A stretch of DNA of 64,000 nucleotides from JBGVSA01 sp049840475 (lineage in GTDB: Bacteria; Pseudomonadota; Gammaproteobacteria; Burkholderiales; Rhodocyclaceae): NCBI GenBank assembly GCA_049840475.1, contig JASGKX010000001.1:744001-808000 (forward strand). Reading direction: 5' to 3'. Below the pieces are notes generated by a model. That model was not told where the DNA came from, searched no databases, and saw nothing but the letters and a program-made list of their open reading frames with translations. Within the stretch, counting starts at the first letter, position 1. Each line of letters opens with the position of its first letter. This document shows positions 8,902-18,473 of this stretch, one piece after another. The position numbers were made by a program, and so were the translations under genes.

Positions 8902-9936
8902 TCAGCGCTGGACCAGAAACGGCTTGAGCTTGAGTGACTGGGCAATGCGATCGGCCGTGGTGCGAGCCGACTGGGTGTCGTCGAACGGGCCGAGTTGCAG
9001 CCTGTAGCGGCCATCGTCGCCATTGAACACGGCCAGATTCTTGGGCAACCACTTCAGTTCGGTCTGCACGTAGTCGCGGAAGCTGTCGGCATTGCGCGCA
9101 TCACTGAACACACCCAGTTGCAGGAAGATGCCACGCGCGATCTCAGCGCTGTTCGGCGTACTCACCGTCAGCGCGCCAGCATCGACTGCCGCCAATTGCG
9201 CGATGGGGTCAGGGGTGTCCGTGACCGGTTTGGCAGCGGGCGGCTTGTCTGGCGTCGCGGCGATGATCGCCACATCACCCGGCACGATCGCCTGGACTTC
9301 GACGCGCGTCGAGCCCTTGTTCACATATCCCAGCTTCCACGCCGCCGTGTATGACAAATCGATCACGCGGCTCGAATGGAACGGACCCCGGTCGTTGATG
9401 CGCACGATCACTGCACGACCGTTGTCCAGATTGGTGACGCGCGCATAGCTCGGAATCGGCAGCGTCGGGTGCGCAGCCGTCATGGCATACATGTCGTAGG
9501 GCTCGCCACTCGATGTATTGGCGCCGTGGAATTTTTTACCGTACCAGCTCGCCACGCCACGCTCGGTATAGGGCGCGATCTCCTGGCGCGGCGTATAGCT
9601 CTGCCCGAGCGCCGTATACGGACGGTTGGCAAAGCGATGCAGCGGCTCCAGCCGGGGTATCGCGTCCGGAACATCGGCGAGATTGTCGGGCGGATTGTCG
9701 TCCGGGCCATCGTCCTTGTAGTAACCGCCCCCGCGCTTGGCTGTGCCCTGTGCGGGCTTGGATGGCGGCGGTGGTTTGGAAGCAGCAGGAGCGGAGGGCG
9801 AAGATGCGCTGCTGCCCGATTCGGGCGCGGTCGGCGTCGTCGAGCAGGCTGCCAGCAAGGCGGCAATGCAGATGGCGGGGGCAAGTGCGCCACACGCCGG
9901 AAGGCTCATTCGTCGCTGCTGGCCGGACTGCTCCAT
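8902..9936 (-). CDS. rlpA: RlpA-type septal lytic transglycosylase lipoprotein with SPOR domain
   Basis: A 344-residue outer-membrane lipoprotein with a lipobox at LLAAC near residue 30, then a Ser/Pro-rich linker, an RlpA double-psi beta-barrel around residues 130-230 (GVASWYGKKFHGANTSSGEPYDMYAMTA is spread over its start; NDRGPFHSSRVIDLS is the active region), and a C-terminal SPOR domain over the last 80 residues. RlpA cleaves naked glycan strands at the septum and SPOR targets it there. The start at 9936 lies 17 bases after the rodA stop; an ATG 36 bases upstream would overlap rodA and delay the signal peptide. It is the last gene of the shape cluster. Confidence 0.92.
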   Translation of the reverse strand: MEQSGQQRRMSLPACGALAPAICIAALLAACSTTPTAPESGSSASSPSAPAASKPPPPSKPAQGTAKRGGGYYKDDGPDDNPPDNLADVPDAIPRLEPLHRFANRPYTALGQSYTPRQEIAPYTERGVASWYGKKFHGANTSSGEPYDMYAMTAAHPTLPIPSYARVTNLDNGRAVIVRINDRGPFHSSRVIDLSYTAAWKLGYVNKGSTRVEVQAIVPGDVAIIAATPDKPPAAKPVTDTPDPIAQLAAVDAGALTVSTPNSAEIARGIFLQLGVFSDARNADSFRDYVQTELKWLPKNLAVFNGDDGRYRLQLGPFDDTQSARTTADRIAQSLKLKPFLVQR

Positions 9937-9952
9937 GAACCCCCCATGACAA

Positions 9953-11092
9953 TCACTCGGACAGGCGCGCACGCTGGCGCTGGATACTCATCAGCAACCC
10001 CATGCCGATACATAGGGTGACCAGAGCGGTGCCGCCGTAGCTTACCAGCGGAAGCGGCACACCCACCACTGGCAAGATGCCGCTGACCATTCCCATGTTC
10101 ACGAACGCATAGGTGAAGAAGTTCATCGTGATGGCGCCGGCCAGCAGCCGCGCGAACATCGTCGTGGCATTGAGTGCAATGGCAAAACCACGCGCCAGCA
10201 ACAGCACGTACAGCACGATCAGCACCCCCACGCCTGCCAGACCGAATTCTTCGGACAACACGGCAAGGATGAAGTCGGTGTGACGCTCGGGGAGAAAATC
10301 GAGGTGGGTCTGCGTGCCCTGCCGCCAGCCTTTGCCGACGATACCGCCAGAGCCCACGGCGATAGTCAACTGGATGGTGTGGAACCCCTTGCCCAGCGGA
10401 TCGGATGACGGATCGAGCAGCGTGCACACGCGGTGCTTTTGGTATTCCCGCAAGCCCGGCCACTCCACGCCCGGCGCGCAGATCTGGGTTTCATAGCTGA
10501 TGATGCCGATGATGGCCACGACACCGAGAATGCCGACAGGCACGATCAGCTTCCACGACAGGCCCGCGAAGAAGATCACGAAGAAGCCCGCTCCGAGCAC
10601 GAGAATGGCCGTGCCCAAGTCGGGCTGCTTGGCGATCAGCGCCAGCGGCACGCCGAGCAATATGGTCGCCGCGACAAAGTCATAGAACCGAAGACTGCCC
10701 TCGCGTTTCTGGAAGTACCACGCCAGCATCAGCGGCATCGCAATCTTCATAAGCTCCGAGGGCTGGATGCGCATGATGCCGATGTTGAGCCAGCGCTGCG
10801 CGCCCTTGCTCACCTCGCCGACGGTCGCCACCGCCACCAACAGCAACACGCCAACCACGTACAGCGGCAGCGCCAACGACGACAGGCGCTGCGGCGGAAT
10901 GCTCGCCACCACCCACATCGCAAGCAAGGCAACAACAAGATTCAGCGTGTGCGATTCCAGCCGCTCGGGCGACGCGCTCATCATCAACACGTAAGCGAAG
11001 CTCAACAACACGGAGAGGATGCCGAGCAGCCACGGGTCGAGCGGCGACACGATCCTCTTCAGGTAGTAGAGCGGATTGAGATTCGCGTTCAT
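9953..11092 (-). CDS. rodA: Rod shape-determining peptidoglycan polymerase RodA
   Basis: A SEDS-family glycosyltransferase, 379 residues with about ten membrane helices, that polymerises lipid II in the elongasome together with PBP2. The family signature near the C terminus (GVPLPLVSYGGTALVT) is intact, as is the periplasmic-loop region GKGWRQGTQTHLDFLPERHTDF. The start codon overlaps the mrdA stop by 4 bases (ATGA), so the partner pair is translationally coupled. Confidence 0.96.
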   Translation of the reverse strand: MNANLNPLYYLKRIVSPLDPWLLGILSVLLSFAYVLMMSASPERLESHTLNLVVALLAMWVVASIPPQRLSSLALPLYVVGVLLLVAVATVGEVSKGAQRWLNIGIMRIQPSELMKIAMPLMLAWYFQKREGSLRFYDFVAATILLGVPLALIAKQPDLGTAILVLGAGFFVIFFAGLSWKLIVPVGILGVVAIIGIISYETQICAPGVEWPGLREYQKHRVCTLLDPSSDPLGKGFHTIQLTIAVGSGGIVGKGWRQGTQTHLDFLPERHTDFILAVLSEEFGLAGVGVLIVLYVLLLARGFAIALNATTMFARLLAGAITMNFFTYAFVNMGMVSGILPVVGVPLPLVSYGGTALVTLCIGMGLLMSIQRQRARLSE

Positions 11093-12975
11093 TCGTCCAC
11101 CGCTTCCGGATCTTCCGGTGCCGGACCTTGCGGCGTCTTGCCGGTCAGGTAGTAATCAAAGATCTGGCGCGCGATCGGCGCAGCGGCCGAAGCCCCCCAA
11201 CCACCGTTTTCGACGATCACGGCCACCGCGATGGTCGGGTGATCGGCCGGGGCGTAGCCGATGTACAGCGCATGATCGCGCAGGCGTTCATGGGTCGAGC
11301 TTTCCTGGTACTTGGCGCCCTTCAGCGAGAACACCTGCGCCGTGCCGGTCTTGCCCGCCGATTCGTACTTGGCGCCTGCAAACACACGCGCGGCCGTCCC
11401 CCACTTGGTCACGCCAACCATGGCCTTGGTGATGACGTCGATGTTCTGCGGCTTGTACGGCAGCGTCTTGACGGGTGTGGGTTCCACCACGCGGCGCTGG
11501 CCGCTCTGGGCGCTGTCGATGTAGCGCACCACGTGCGGCTTGAACATCACGCCGCCCGCCGCCAGCGTTGCGGTGGCATGCGCGAGCTGCAACGGTGTGT
11601 ACGAGTTGTAACCCTGGCCGATACCGATGGAGATCGTCTCGCCCGCGTACCACTTTTGCTGCTCGGGCTTCTTGAAGCGACGCTTCTTCCATTCCTGCGA
11701 CGGCAGCACGCCGGTCAACTCACCGCTGATGTCGATGCCGGTCCGGGAGCCAAAGCCCATCTCGCCCATGAACCTGGCGATCAGGTCGATCCCCATATCG
11801 TTGGCGAGCATGTAGTAGTAGGTGTCGCACGACACCACGATCGACTTGATCATATCGACCACGCCGTGGCCGCCCGGCTTGTCGTCGCGGAAACGGTTGT
11901 TGCCGAAGATGAAATACCCAGGGTCGACGATGGCCTGTTCAGGCGTGCGCTTGCCGGTCTCAAGTGCGGCCAGCGCCATGAAAGGCTTGAAGGTGGAACC
12001 CGGGGGGTAGGCCGAATAGATGGCGCGGTTGAGGAGCGGATGGTCCGGCGAGTTGTTCAGCGCATTCCAGTTCTGCGTGTCGATACCATCGACGAACAGG
12101 TTCGGGTCATAAGTCGGCTTGGACACCAGCGCCAGCACGCCACCCGTATCCGGTTCGATGGCGACCAGTGCGCCACGCCGATTGCCAAAGGCTTGCTCCG
12201 CGATGCGCTGCAACTCGGCGTCCATTGTCAGCACGAGGTTGTTGCCCGGCACCGGCGGAATGCTCGACAGTGCCCGCACGGCGCGCCCAGAAGCATCCAC
12301 CTCGACCTGCTCGAAGCCGGTGGTGCCGTGCAGCTCGCGTTCATAGAACTGCTCAACGCCCGCCTTGCCAATATGTTCGGTGCCGCGATAGTTGGCCTGG
12401 AGGTCTTCGTCCTCTTCGATCTTGGCCATTTCGCTAGCGTTGATCCGGCCGATGTAACCCAGCACGTGCGAAGCGAATTCGCCGTTGGGGTACTGACGGA
12501 ACAGGCGTGCTTTTACGTCAACACCGGTGAAACGGTAGCGCTGCGCAATGAAGCGCGCGACTTCTTCATCGGTCAGACGGGTGCGAATTGGCAACGAATC
12601 GAAGTTCTTGGATTCTTCGATCAGTTTCTTGAAGCGGCGGCGATCCTTGGCCTGGATGTCGATGATCTCGGCCAGATCGTCGATCGTGGCATCGAGGTTC
12701 TGTACCTTGCCCGGCGTGATTTCCAGCGTGTACGCAGAGTAATTGCGCGCAAGCACCACACCATTGCGGTCCATGATCAGACCACGGTTGGGCACCACCG
12801 GCACCAGCGAGATACGGTTGTTCTCGGCGCGTGTCGCGTAGTAGTCGTGGCGCAGGATCTGCAGGTAGACGAAGCGCGAAACGATCAGACCGAAACAGAC
12901 GAGCGCCATCAGCGCGGCCACGACAACGCGGGCGCGAAAGCGCGAGACTTCCTGTTCGGCGGGTTTGAATTCCAT
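11089..12975 (-). CDS. mrdA: Penicillin-binding protein 2, elongation transpeptidase
   Basis: A 628-residue monofunctional class B PBP that cross-links peptidoglycan during side-wall growth with RodA. There is one N-terminal membrane helix (about residues 17-38), a pedestal/dimerisation domain, and a transpeptidase domain. The active site is intact: STFK with nucleophile S327, SCD in place of the SxN motif (SCDTYYYML), and KTG in SAGKTGTAQVF. It starts about 100 bp after mreD and couples to rodA. Confidence 0.96.
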   Translation of the reverse strand: MEFKPAEQEVSRFRARVVVAALMALVCFGLIVSRFVYLQILRHDYYATRAENNRISLVPVVPNRGLIMDRNGVVLARNYSAYTLEITPGKVQNLDATIDDLAEIIDIQAKDRRRFKKLIEESKNFDSLPIRTRLTDEEVARFIAQRYRFTGVDVKARLFRQYPNGEFASHVLGYIGRINASEMAKIEEDEDLQANYRGTEHIGKAGVEQFYERELHGTTGFEQVEVDASGRAVRALSSIPPVPGNNLVLTMDAELQRIAEQAFGNRRGALVAIEPDTGGVLALVSKPTYDPNLFVDGIDTQNWNALNNSPDHPLLNRAIYSAYPPGSTFKPFMALAALETGKRTPEQAIVDPGYFIFGNNRFRDDKPGGHGVVDMIKSIVVSCDTYYYMLANDMGIDLIARFMGEMGFGSRTGIDISGELTGVLPSQEWKKRRFKKPEQQKWYAGETISIGIGQGYNSYTPLQLAHATATLAAGGVMFKPHVVRYIDSAQSGQRRVVEPTPVKTLPYKPQNIDVITKAMVGVTKWGTAARVFAGAKYESAGKTGTAQVFSLKGAKYQESSTHERLRDHALYIGYAPADHPTIAVAVIVENGGWGASAAAPIARQIFDYYLTGKTPQGPAPEDPEAVDE

Positions 12976-13073
12976 GGTTCAGCGATGCATGCCGGCGACG
13001 GCCGGCGCGAAACAGACCGGCCCACGCACCCGGATGTTCCCGGTGCGCGACGGACGTGCGAAAAACAAATGGT

Positions 13074-13601
13074 TCACAGCGGCCGATTCTCGTCGCGGTC
13101 GATGGGGCGCATCTGCGGAATCAGCAGCAGATAGTGCATGGGCAACCACAACGCGGCAGTGGTAAACGTCGAGAAAAAATACTCCCAGCCGGGGAAGCGG
13201 CCACCCGCCATCAGGCGGATCAACAGCATGACAACCTGCGTCATCAGGAACAGCGGCGTCATGTGCAGTGCCTGCGCAGACGGCCCGAACCACAGCAGGC
13301 GGCGCGAACTCTCACCCGCAGCATAGGCCAGCAGCACGTAGGCCAGGGCATGCTGCCCCATTACTGCGCCGTGAGCGACGTCAACCACCACGCCAAGCAG
13401 GAAGCCCGTGCCCATGCCAACGCGCAGCGGTTCGCGCACGCACCAGAAAGCCAGCACGAGCGCCACGAAGTCAGGCACCGCGTAGAAGCGGCCCACCGGC
13501 ACGAAATGCAGCACCAGCGCCAGCAACAGGCTGAGCACGACAAAGCTCATGCGGACCGGAAGCAGGATGCGGCTGGAGCTGTGAGTAGCTTGGGTCGGCA
13601 T
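13074..13601 (-). CDS. mreD: Rod shape-determining protein MreD
   Basis: A 175-residue inner-membrane protein with about five helices (VVLSLLLALVLHFVPVG; VALVLAFWCVREPLRVG; and others), typical of MreD, the membrane partner of MreC. It begins 5 bases after the mreC stop. Its position between mreC and mrdA supports the assignment even though MreD sequences are poorly conserved. Confidence 0.9.
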   Translation of the reverse strand: MPTQATHSSSRILLPVRMSFVVLSLLLALVLHFVPVGRFYAVPDFVALVLAFWCVREPLRVGMGTGFLLGVVVDVAHGAVMGQHALAYVLLAYAAGESSRRLLWFGPSAQALHMTPLFLMTQVVMLLIRLMAGGRFPGWEYFFSTFTTAALWLPMHYLLLIPQMRPIDRDENRPL

Positions 13602-13606
13602 GGCGA

Positions 13607-14693
13607 TCAGGGAATCGGTTGACGCGCCACGGGGGCGGAGGCGTTGGGACGCGCGGGCCGCACGACCGGTGCCGAAGCATTCGGTCGCGGCGCTGGCCGA
13701 GCCACGGGGCGCGATTGCGCGGCAGCCACGGGGGCCGACGCCAACGGCGCTGACGCAATGGGCGCGGAGGCGTCAACCGCCGCCGGGCGATGGATACGGC
13801 CCGAGATCGTCCGCTGCGGATCGACCGCTTCTTCCTGCGGACGGATCGGCGCACCGGTGGAACGACCGAGAATCAACACCGAGCCCGCTTGTTCGACGCC
13901 ACCGATCGGCTTGCAGATGATGCGCACGAACGGCTCGCCCGCACTATGCGTGCTGCCGACCACGGTTGCCACCGGCAGGCCCGGCACAAAGATGCCGTCA
14001 AGGCCAGAAGTCAGGATGCGATCGCCGGGACGCACGTCGGCGTTGGCTGCCAGGTAACGCAGTTCCATCAGGCCGCCACCCGTGCCGAACATCACCGCCC
14101 GCAAGCCGCTGCGCTCGATGACGACAGGAATCGCCTGATTCTTGTCAGTCAGCAGGGTCACTTCGGCATTCATCGGGAACACGCGCGTCACCTGCCCGAT
14201 GACGCCTTGCGCGTTGAACGACGGCCAGCCCGGATTCGATGCCAGCGTTACCGCCTTTGTCGACGATGACCTTCAGCGAGAACGGGTCGCGCGCCGAAAA
14301 CAGAACCTCCGCTGCCGTGGCGCTGACAGGCACGCGATCACGCATCTTCAGCAGGCCGCGCAATTGGTCGTTTTCGTGCTGGAGCTGCGACAGGCGCAAC
14401 AGCTCGCGCGCATCAGTCAGTTGTTCAGCCTTGAGGCGCTTGTTCTCAGCCTCCAGACCAACGAGGCCGGAAAAATACTTGCTGGCGTTGTGCAGGAACT
14501 CGCCCGGCGTGGCGGCAGCGATCTGCAACGGGTAGGTGAGGATCGCCACCCCTTGCCGCAGATTGTCGAGGTAACGCAGTTGCAGGTCGCCGATCAGCAG
14601 GCCAAGCGACAACGCCAGATACAGCGTCAGCTTGGCGGCTGGCGGCAGACCGCGTCGAAAAAACGGAGGCGGCTGATGGCCGACGACGGACAT
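13607..14693 (-). pseudogene. mreC: Rod shape-determining protein MreC, interrupted by a +1 frameshift
   Basis: MreC is a periplasmic elongasome scaffold linking MreB to PBP2. The N-terminal part (14693 to about 14218) has the membrane helix (KLTLYLALSLGLLIGDLQL) and coiled coil. The C-terminal beta domain continues in another frame down to 13607 and ends in an Ala/Pro/Val-rich tail. The break is precise: GLAVV should continue NAQGVIGQVTRV, but one extra A at 14217/14218 (plus strand) shifts the frame. Removing it restores an uninterrupted protein of about 360 residues. Because mreC is usually essential in rods and every neighbour is intact, a sequencing error is more likely than true loss. 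See findings on GTYRAC sites. Confidence 0.9.
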
Positions 14694-14811
14694 GGGGAAC
14701 TCAGACGGGGGAGGAAGAGGCCAGCGGGTGGGACATCGGTGCTTTCAAATGCGCTGGACCGATGTTCTTCACCCTGCTGCCTCCTTGTTACGTACTTCTA
14801 GTTTTTGGTTG

Positions 14812-15855
14812 TTACTCGGAAGCGAAGATCGAACCGAGCTTGTCCATCTTTTCGAGCGCCATGCCCGAGCCGCGTACCACGCAGGTCAGCGGGTCTTCGG
14901 CCACGATCACCGGCAGGCCGGTCTCTTCCATCAGCAGGCGGTCGAGGTCGCGCAGCAGCGCGCCACCACCGGTCAGCACCATGCCGCGTTCGGCAATGTC
15001 CGCGCCCAGTTCCGGCGGAGTCTGCTCAAGCGCGATCTTGACGGCCGACACGATCGAGTTGAGCGGATCGGTGAGCGCTTCGAGGATTTCGTTGGACGAG
15101 ATGGTGAAGCTGCGCGGAATGCCTTCGGCCAGGTTACGGCCCTTGACTTCCATTTCCTTCACTTCCGAGCCCGGGAAGGCCGAGCCGATCTGCTTCTTGA
15201 TGAGTTCGGCGGTGGTCTCGCCGATCAGCATGCCGTAGTTGCGACGGATGTAATTGACGATCGATTCGTCGAACTTGTCACCGCCGACGCGCACGCTGCC
15301 GGCGTACACCATGCCGCCCAGCGAGATCACGCCGACTTCGGTCGTGCCGCCGCCGATATCGACCACCATCGAACCGGTCGCGTCCGCCACCGGCAGGCCA
15401 GCGCCGATCGCTGCGGCCATCGGCTCTTCGATCAGGTACACGTTCGACGCGCCAGCGCCCAGGGCCGATTCGCGGATGGCCCGGCGCTCGACCTGGGTCG
15501 AACCACAGGGCACGCAGATGATGATGCGCGGGCTCGGCGAGAACATGCGCGAGTCGTGCACCTTCTTGATGAACTGCTTGAGCATCTGCTCGGTGACAGT
15601 GAAGTCGGCGATCACGCCGTCCTTCATGGGGCGGATTGCGGTGATGTTGCCGGGCGTCTTGCCAAGCATCTGCTTGGCGGCGTGGCCGACGGCCTGGATG
15701 GTCTTCTTCTGGTTCGGACCACCTTCGGTGCGGATGGCAACCACGGACGGCTCGTCGAGCACGATCCCCTTGCTGCGCACGTAGATCAGCGTGTTGGCGG
15801 TACCCAGATCGATGGCCAGGTCATTCGAAAAGTAGGAGCGGAGGAAGCCGAACAT
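14812..15855 (-). CDS. mreB: Rod shape-determining actin homologue MreB
   Basis: A 347-residue actin-like ATPase that forms membrane-bound filaments and directs the elongasome. The phosphate-binding loops are clear: DLGTANTLIY at residues 16-25 and VVDIGGGTTEVGVISLGG in the middle; GGGALLRDLDRL near the C terminus is the adenosine motif. It is first in the mreBCD-mrdA-rodA cluster, divergent from gatC with about 210 bp between the start codons. Confidence 0.97.
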   Translation of the reverse strand: MFGFLRSYFSNDLAIDLGTANTLIYVRSKGIVLDEPSVVAIRTEGGPNQKKTIQAVGHAAKQMLGKTPGNITAIRPMKDGVIADFTVTEQMLKQFIKKVHDSRMFSPSPRIIICVPCGSTQVERRAIRESALGAGASNVYLIEEPMAAAIGAGLPVADATGSMVVDIGGGTTEVGVISLGGMVYAGSVRVGGDKFDESIVNYIRRNYGMLIGETTAELIKKQIGSAFPGSEVKEMEVKGRNLAEGIPRSFTISSNEILEALTDPLNSIVSAVKIALEQTPPELGADIAERGMVLTGGGALLRDLDRLLMEETGLPVIVAEDPLTCVVRGSGMALEKMDKLGSIFASE

Positions 15856-15933
15856 GTATAGGTCCAGTGGCGCCGGACGCGGCAGCAGGCGGTCGCGCTG
15901 TGGGGTGCCGGGTGGTTGGAAAACAAAATAGGC

Positions 15934-15946
15934 GGGTATGTTACCC
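15934..15946. promoter_or_regulatory. Palindrome in the mreB/gatC divergent promoter region
   Basis: A perfect inverted repeat GGGTA-TGT-TACCC in the 208-bp divergent spacer, framed by AATA and TATT. It lies about 80 bp upstream of mreB and 120 bp upstream of gatC, so it could be an operator or part of a promoter. No regulator is identified and chance is possible. Confidence 0.3.
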
Positions 15947-16063
15947 TATTGCGCTTCAAGATTTGCGGTCGCATGTCGGCCCCAAGTGCCCATCTGACAC
16001 AAGGTTTTGAACTGATCTGTCAGGAAAATTACGTAATCGGGCATAACTTAATCGTTACCACCC

Positions 16064-16351
16064 ATGTCCCTATCCCTCGATCAGGTTAATCGCATCGCCC
16101 GTCTCGCTCGCCTGGAACTTTCGCCCGGCGAAGCCGACGCGACTGCCACCAAACTCAACGGCATCCTCGGACTCATCGAACAGATGCAGGCCGTCGATAC
16201 GACCGGCGTGGCGCCGATGTCGCACCCGCAGGACGTGCATCAGCGCCTGCGCGACGACGCCGTGACCGAAACCGACCGCCGCGATGCCTTCCAGGCGGTG
16301 GCCCCGGAGGCCGAGGCTGGCCTCTACCTCGTTCCAAAGGTGATCGAATGA
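16064..16351 (+). CDS. gatC: Asp-tRNA(Asn)/Glu-tRNA(Gln) amidotransferase subunit C
   Basis: A 95-residue GatC, the small subunit that clamps GatA to GatB in the tRNA-dependent transamidosome. The sequence starts MSLSLDQVNRIARLARLELS and contains the typical ILGLIEQMQAVDTTGVAPMSHP. It overlaps the following gmhA start by 4 bases (ATGA), which implies coupling. The gene pair gatC-gatA is separated here by gmhA, which is unusual. Confidence 0.96.
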   Translation: MSLSLDQVNRIARLARLELSPGEADATATKLNGILGLIEQMQAVDTTGVAPMSHPQDVHQRLRDDAVTETDRRDAFQAVAPEAEAGLYLVPKVIE

Positions 16352-16929
16352 GCGCACGTTTTACTCAACACCTGACTGAAGCCGCCGAACTGCTGTCGCG
16401 CGTGCTGGCCGATCCGGGCATTCTGGCCCAGGCCGAAAAGGCCGGCGACCTTTTCGTCGAAGCACTCAAGGCGGGCAACAAGGTCATCACCTGTGGCAAC
16501 GGCGGCTCGCATTGCGACGCCATGCACTTTGCCGAAGAGCTCTCCGGGCGCTACCGTGACAACCGTCCGGCACTGGCTGCGCTGTGTGTTTCTGACCCGT
16601 CGCACATCACCTGCGTGGGCAACGACTACGGCTTCGATTCGATCTTTTCGCGTCAGGTCGAAGCACTCGGCCGTCCTGGTGACGTGCTGCTGGGCATTTC
16701 CACCAGCGGCAACTCCGCCAACATCCTGGCTGCCATGAAGGCCGCCCGCGAGCGCGGCATGAAGATCGTGATCCTGACCGGTAAAGACGCCGGCAAGATG
16801 CGCGGTCTGGCTGACGCCGAGATTGTCGTGCCGCACTTCGGTTACGCCGACCGCATCCAGGAAATCCACATCAAATTCATCCACGCCCTGATCGACCATA
16901 TCGAACGCGGCATGGGTTTCGTACAGTAA
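16348..16929 (+). CDS. gmhA: Phosphoheptose isomerase, SIS domain
   Basis: A 193-residue SIS-domain isomerase converting sedoheptulose 7-phosphate to D-glycero-D-manno-heptose 7-phosphate for lipopolysaccharide core heptose. The diagnostic segments CGNGGSHCDAMHFAEELSGR, CVGNDYGF, LLGISTSGNSANI and VPHFGYADRIQEIHIKFIH are close to the enterobacterial GmhA as recalled. This favours GmhA over the related DiaA/AgaS proteins. It lies between gatC and gatA and starts inside the gatC stop, so it is translated from the gat messenger. Confidence 0.88.
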   Translation: MSARFTQHLTEAAELLSRVLADPGILAQAEKAGDLFVEALKAGNKVITCGNGGSHCDAMHFAEELSGRYRDNRPALAALCVSDPSHITCVGNDYGFDSIFSRQVEALGRPGDVLLGISTSGNSANILAAMKAARERGMKIVILTGKDAGKMRGLADAEIVVPHFGYADRIQEIHIKFIHALIDHIERGMGFVQ

Positions 16930-16978
16930 TCATCGGCCGCTGCTGCGGGGCCGCCATCGCGCCTCGCCGAAGAACAAC

Positions 16979-18430
16979 ATGACCGTCACCTCCGTCAAGA
17001 CGCTTGCCGAACGGCTCGCCCAGAAAAAAGTCTCCAGCCGCGAACTGACCGAGGACTACCTCGGCCGCATCGAGCAGACCAACGACGCGATCAACGCCTT
17101 CATCACGGTCGACCGTGACGGCGCGCTGGCCGCGGCCGATGCCGCCGACCGCCGCATCGCCGCGAGCGACGCTGGCCCACTGACCGGCGTGCCTATTGCG
17201 CACAAGGATCTGTTCTGCACCGAGGGCGTGCTGACCACCTGCGGCTCGAAGATGCTGGGCAATTTCGTCAGCCCGTACGACGCCCACGTCGTCACGCGCC
17301 TGAAAGAAGCCGGTACGGTGTGCCTGGGCAAGACCAACATGGACGAGTTCGCCATGGGCTCGACCAGCGAGAACCCGACTTTTGGCGCCGTGCGCAACCC
17401 ATGGAACGTCGATCGCGTGGCCGGCGGCTCGTCGGGCGGCGCAGCGGCCGCCGTGGCGGCGGGCATGGTCCCGGCCGGTACCGGCACCGACACAGGCGGC
17501 TCGATCCGCCAACCGGCGGCATTCACCGGTATCACCGGCATCAAGCCCACCTACGGCGTGGTGTCGCGCTACGGCATGGTGGCCTACGCGTCCTCGCTCG
17601 ACCAGGGCGGGCCAATGGCACATACGGCCGAAGACTGCGCCCTGCTGCTCGGCGCCATGGCGGGCTTCGACCGTCGTGACTCCACCAGCCTGGACCGCCC
17701 GCTCGAAGACTACACACGCGATCTCGCCCGCCCGCTCGACGGCCTCAAGATCGGCCTGCCGCGCGAGTATTTCGGCGACGGCCTTGCCGACGATGTGCGT
17801 GCTTCAGTGGAAGCCGCACTGGCCGAACTGCGCAAGCTGGGTGCGACCACGGTCGAAGTGAGCCTGCCCAACACCAAACTGGCAATCCCGGCCTATTACG
17901 TCATCGCTCCGGCGGAAGCCAGCTCCAACCTGTCGCGTTTCGACGGCGTGCGCTACGGCCATCGCGCCAGCGACTACAAGGATCTGGCCGAAATGTACGA
18001 AAAGAGCCGCGCGGAAGGCTTCTCGGCCGAAGTGAAGCGCCGCATCCTCATCGGCACGTATGTGCTGTCGCACGGCTACTACGACGCCTACTACATCAAG
18101 GCACAGCAGCTGCGCCGCCTGATCGCCGAGGACTTCCAGCGTGCGCTGGGCCAATGCGACGTCATCGCCGGCCCAGTAGCGCCGACCACAGCCTGGGAGA
18201 TCGGCAAGATGGCCGACGACCCGGTGCAAATGTACCTGTCGGACGTTTTCACGCTGGGCGTAAACCTCGCCGGGCTGCCGGGCATGTCTGTGCCGGTCGG
18301 TTTTGGTGCGGCCAACATGCCGGTAGGCATGCAGCTGATCGGCAATTACTTCGCCGAGGCCCGCCTGCTCAACGTGGCTCACCGCTTCCAGCAAGCCACC
18401 GACTGGCATCTGCGCGCACCATCACTATAA
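16979..18430 (+). CDS. gatA: Asp-tRNA(Asn)/Glu-tRNA(Gln) amidotransferase subunit A
   Basis: A 483-residue amidase-signature enzyme that frees ammonia from glutamine for transamidation of mischarged tRNA. The catalytic triad is intact: K76 (VPIAHKDLFC), cis-S151 or S152 (AGGSSGGAAAAVA) and nucleophile S175 (TDTGGSIRQPA). It follows gmhA by 49 bp. A strong bidirectional terminator and then ilvD on the other strand follow, so gatB is not in this operon within the window. Confidence 0.97.
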   Translation: MTVTSVKTLAERLAQKKVSSRELTEDYLGRIEQTNDAINAFITVDRDGALAAADAADRRIAASDAGPLTGVPIAHKDLFCTEGVLTTCGSKMLGNFVSPYDAHVVTRLKEAGTVCLGKTNMDEFAMGSTSENPTFGAVRNPWNVDRVAGGSSGGAAAAVAAGMVPAGTGTDTGGSIRQPAAFTGITGIKPTYGVVSRYGMVAYASSLDQGGPMAHTAEDCALLLGAMAGFDRRDSTSLDRPLEDYTRDLARPLDGLKIGLPREYFGDGLADDVRASVEAALAELRKLGATTVEVSLPNTKLAIPAYYVIAPAEASSNLSRFDGVRYGHRASDYKDLAEMYEKSRAEGFSAEVKRRILIGTYVLSHGYYDAYYIKAQQLRRLIAEDFQRALGQCDVIAGPVAPTTAWEIGKMADDPVQMYLSDVFTLGVNLAGLPGMSVPVGFGAANMPVGMQLIGNYFAEARLLNVAHRFQQATDWHLRAPSL

Positions 18431-18473
18431 GTACAGGCGTCAGGCAGACCGCCTCGCGCGGCGTCAGACGAAA

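Noticed and set aside
11128..13134. A 668-codon open frame opposite mrdA
   Set aside because: Antisense to an unmistakable PBP2 gene; composition (His/Arg/Gly-rich) is typical of the complementary frame in GC-rich DNA. The same applies to long frames at 42987-44567, 47527-48819 and 59309-60592.
14145..14240. Programmed +1 frameshifting in mreC, flgE, flgG or fliC
   Set aside because: No slippery heptamer, rare codon or stop at the shift point; each event is an insertion into a conserved codon pair, which favours error or mutation.
16348..16929. DiaA or AgaS-like identity for the SIS protein
   Set aside because: Segments CGNGGSHCDAMHFAEEL and VPHFGYADRIQEIHIK match GmhA more specifically than DiaA.
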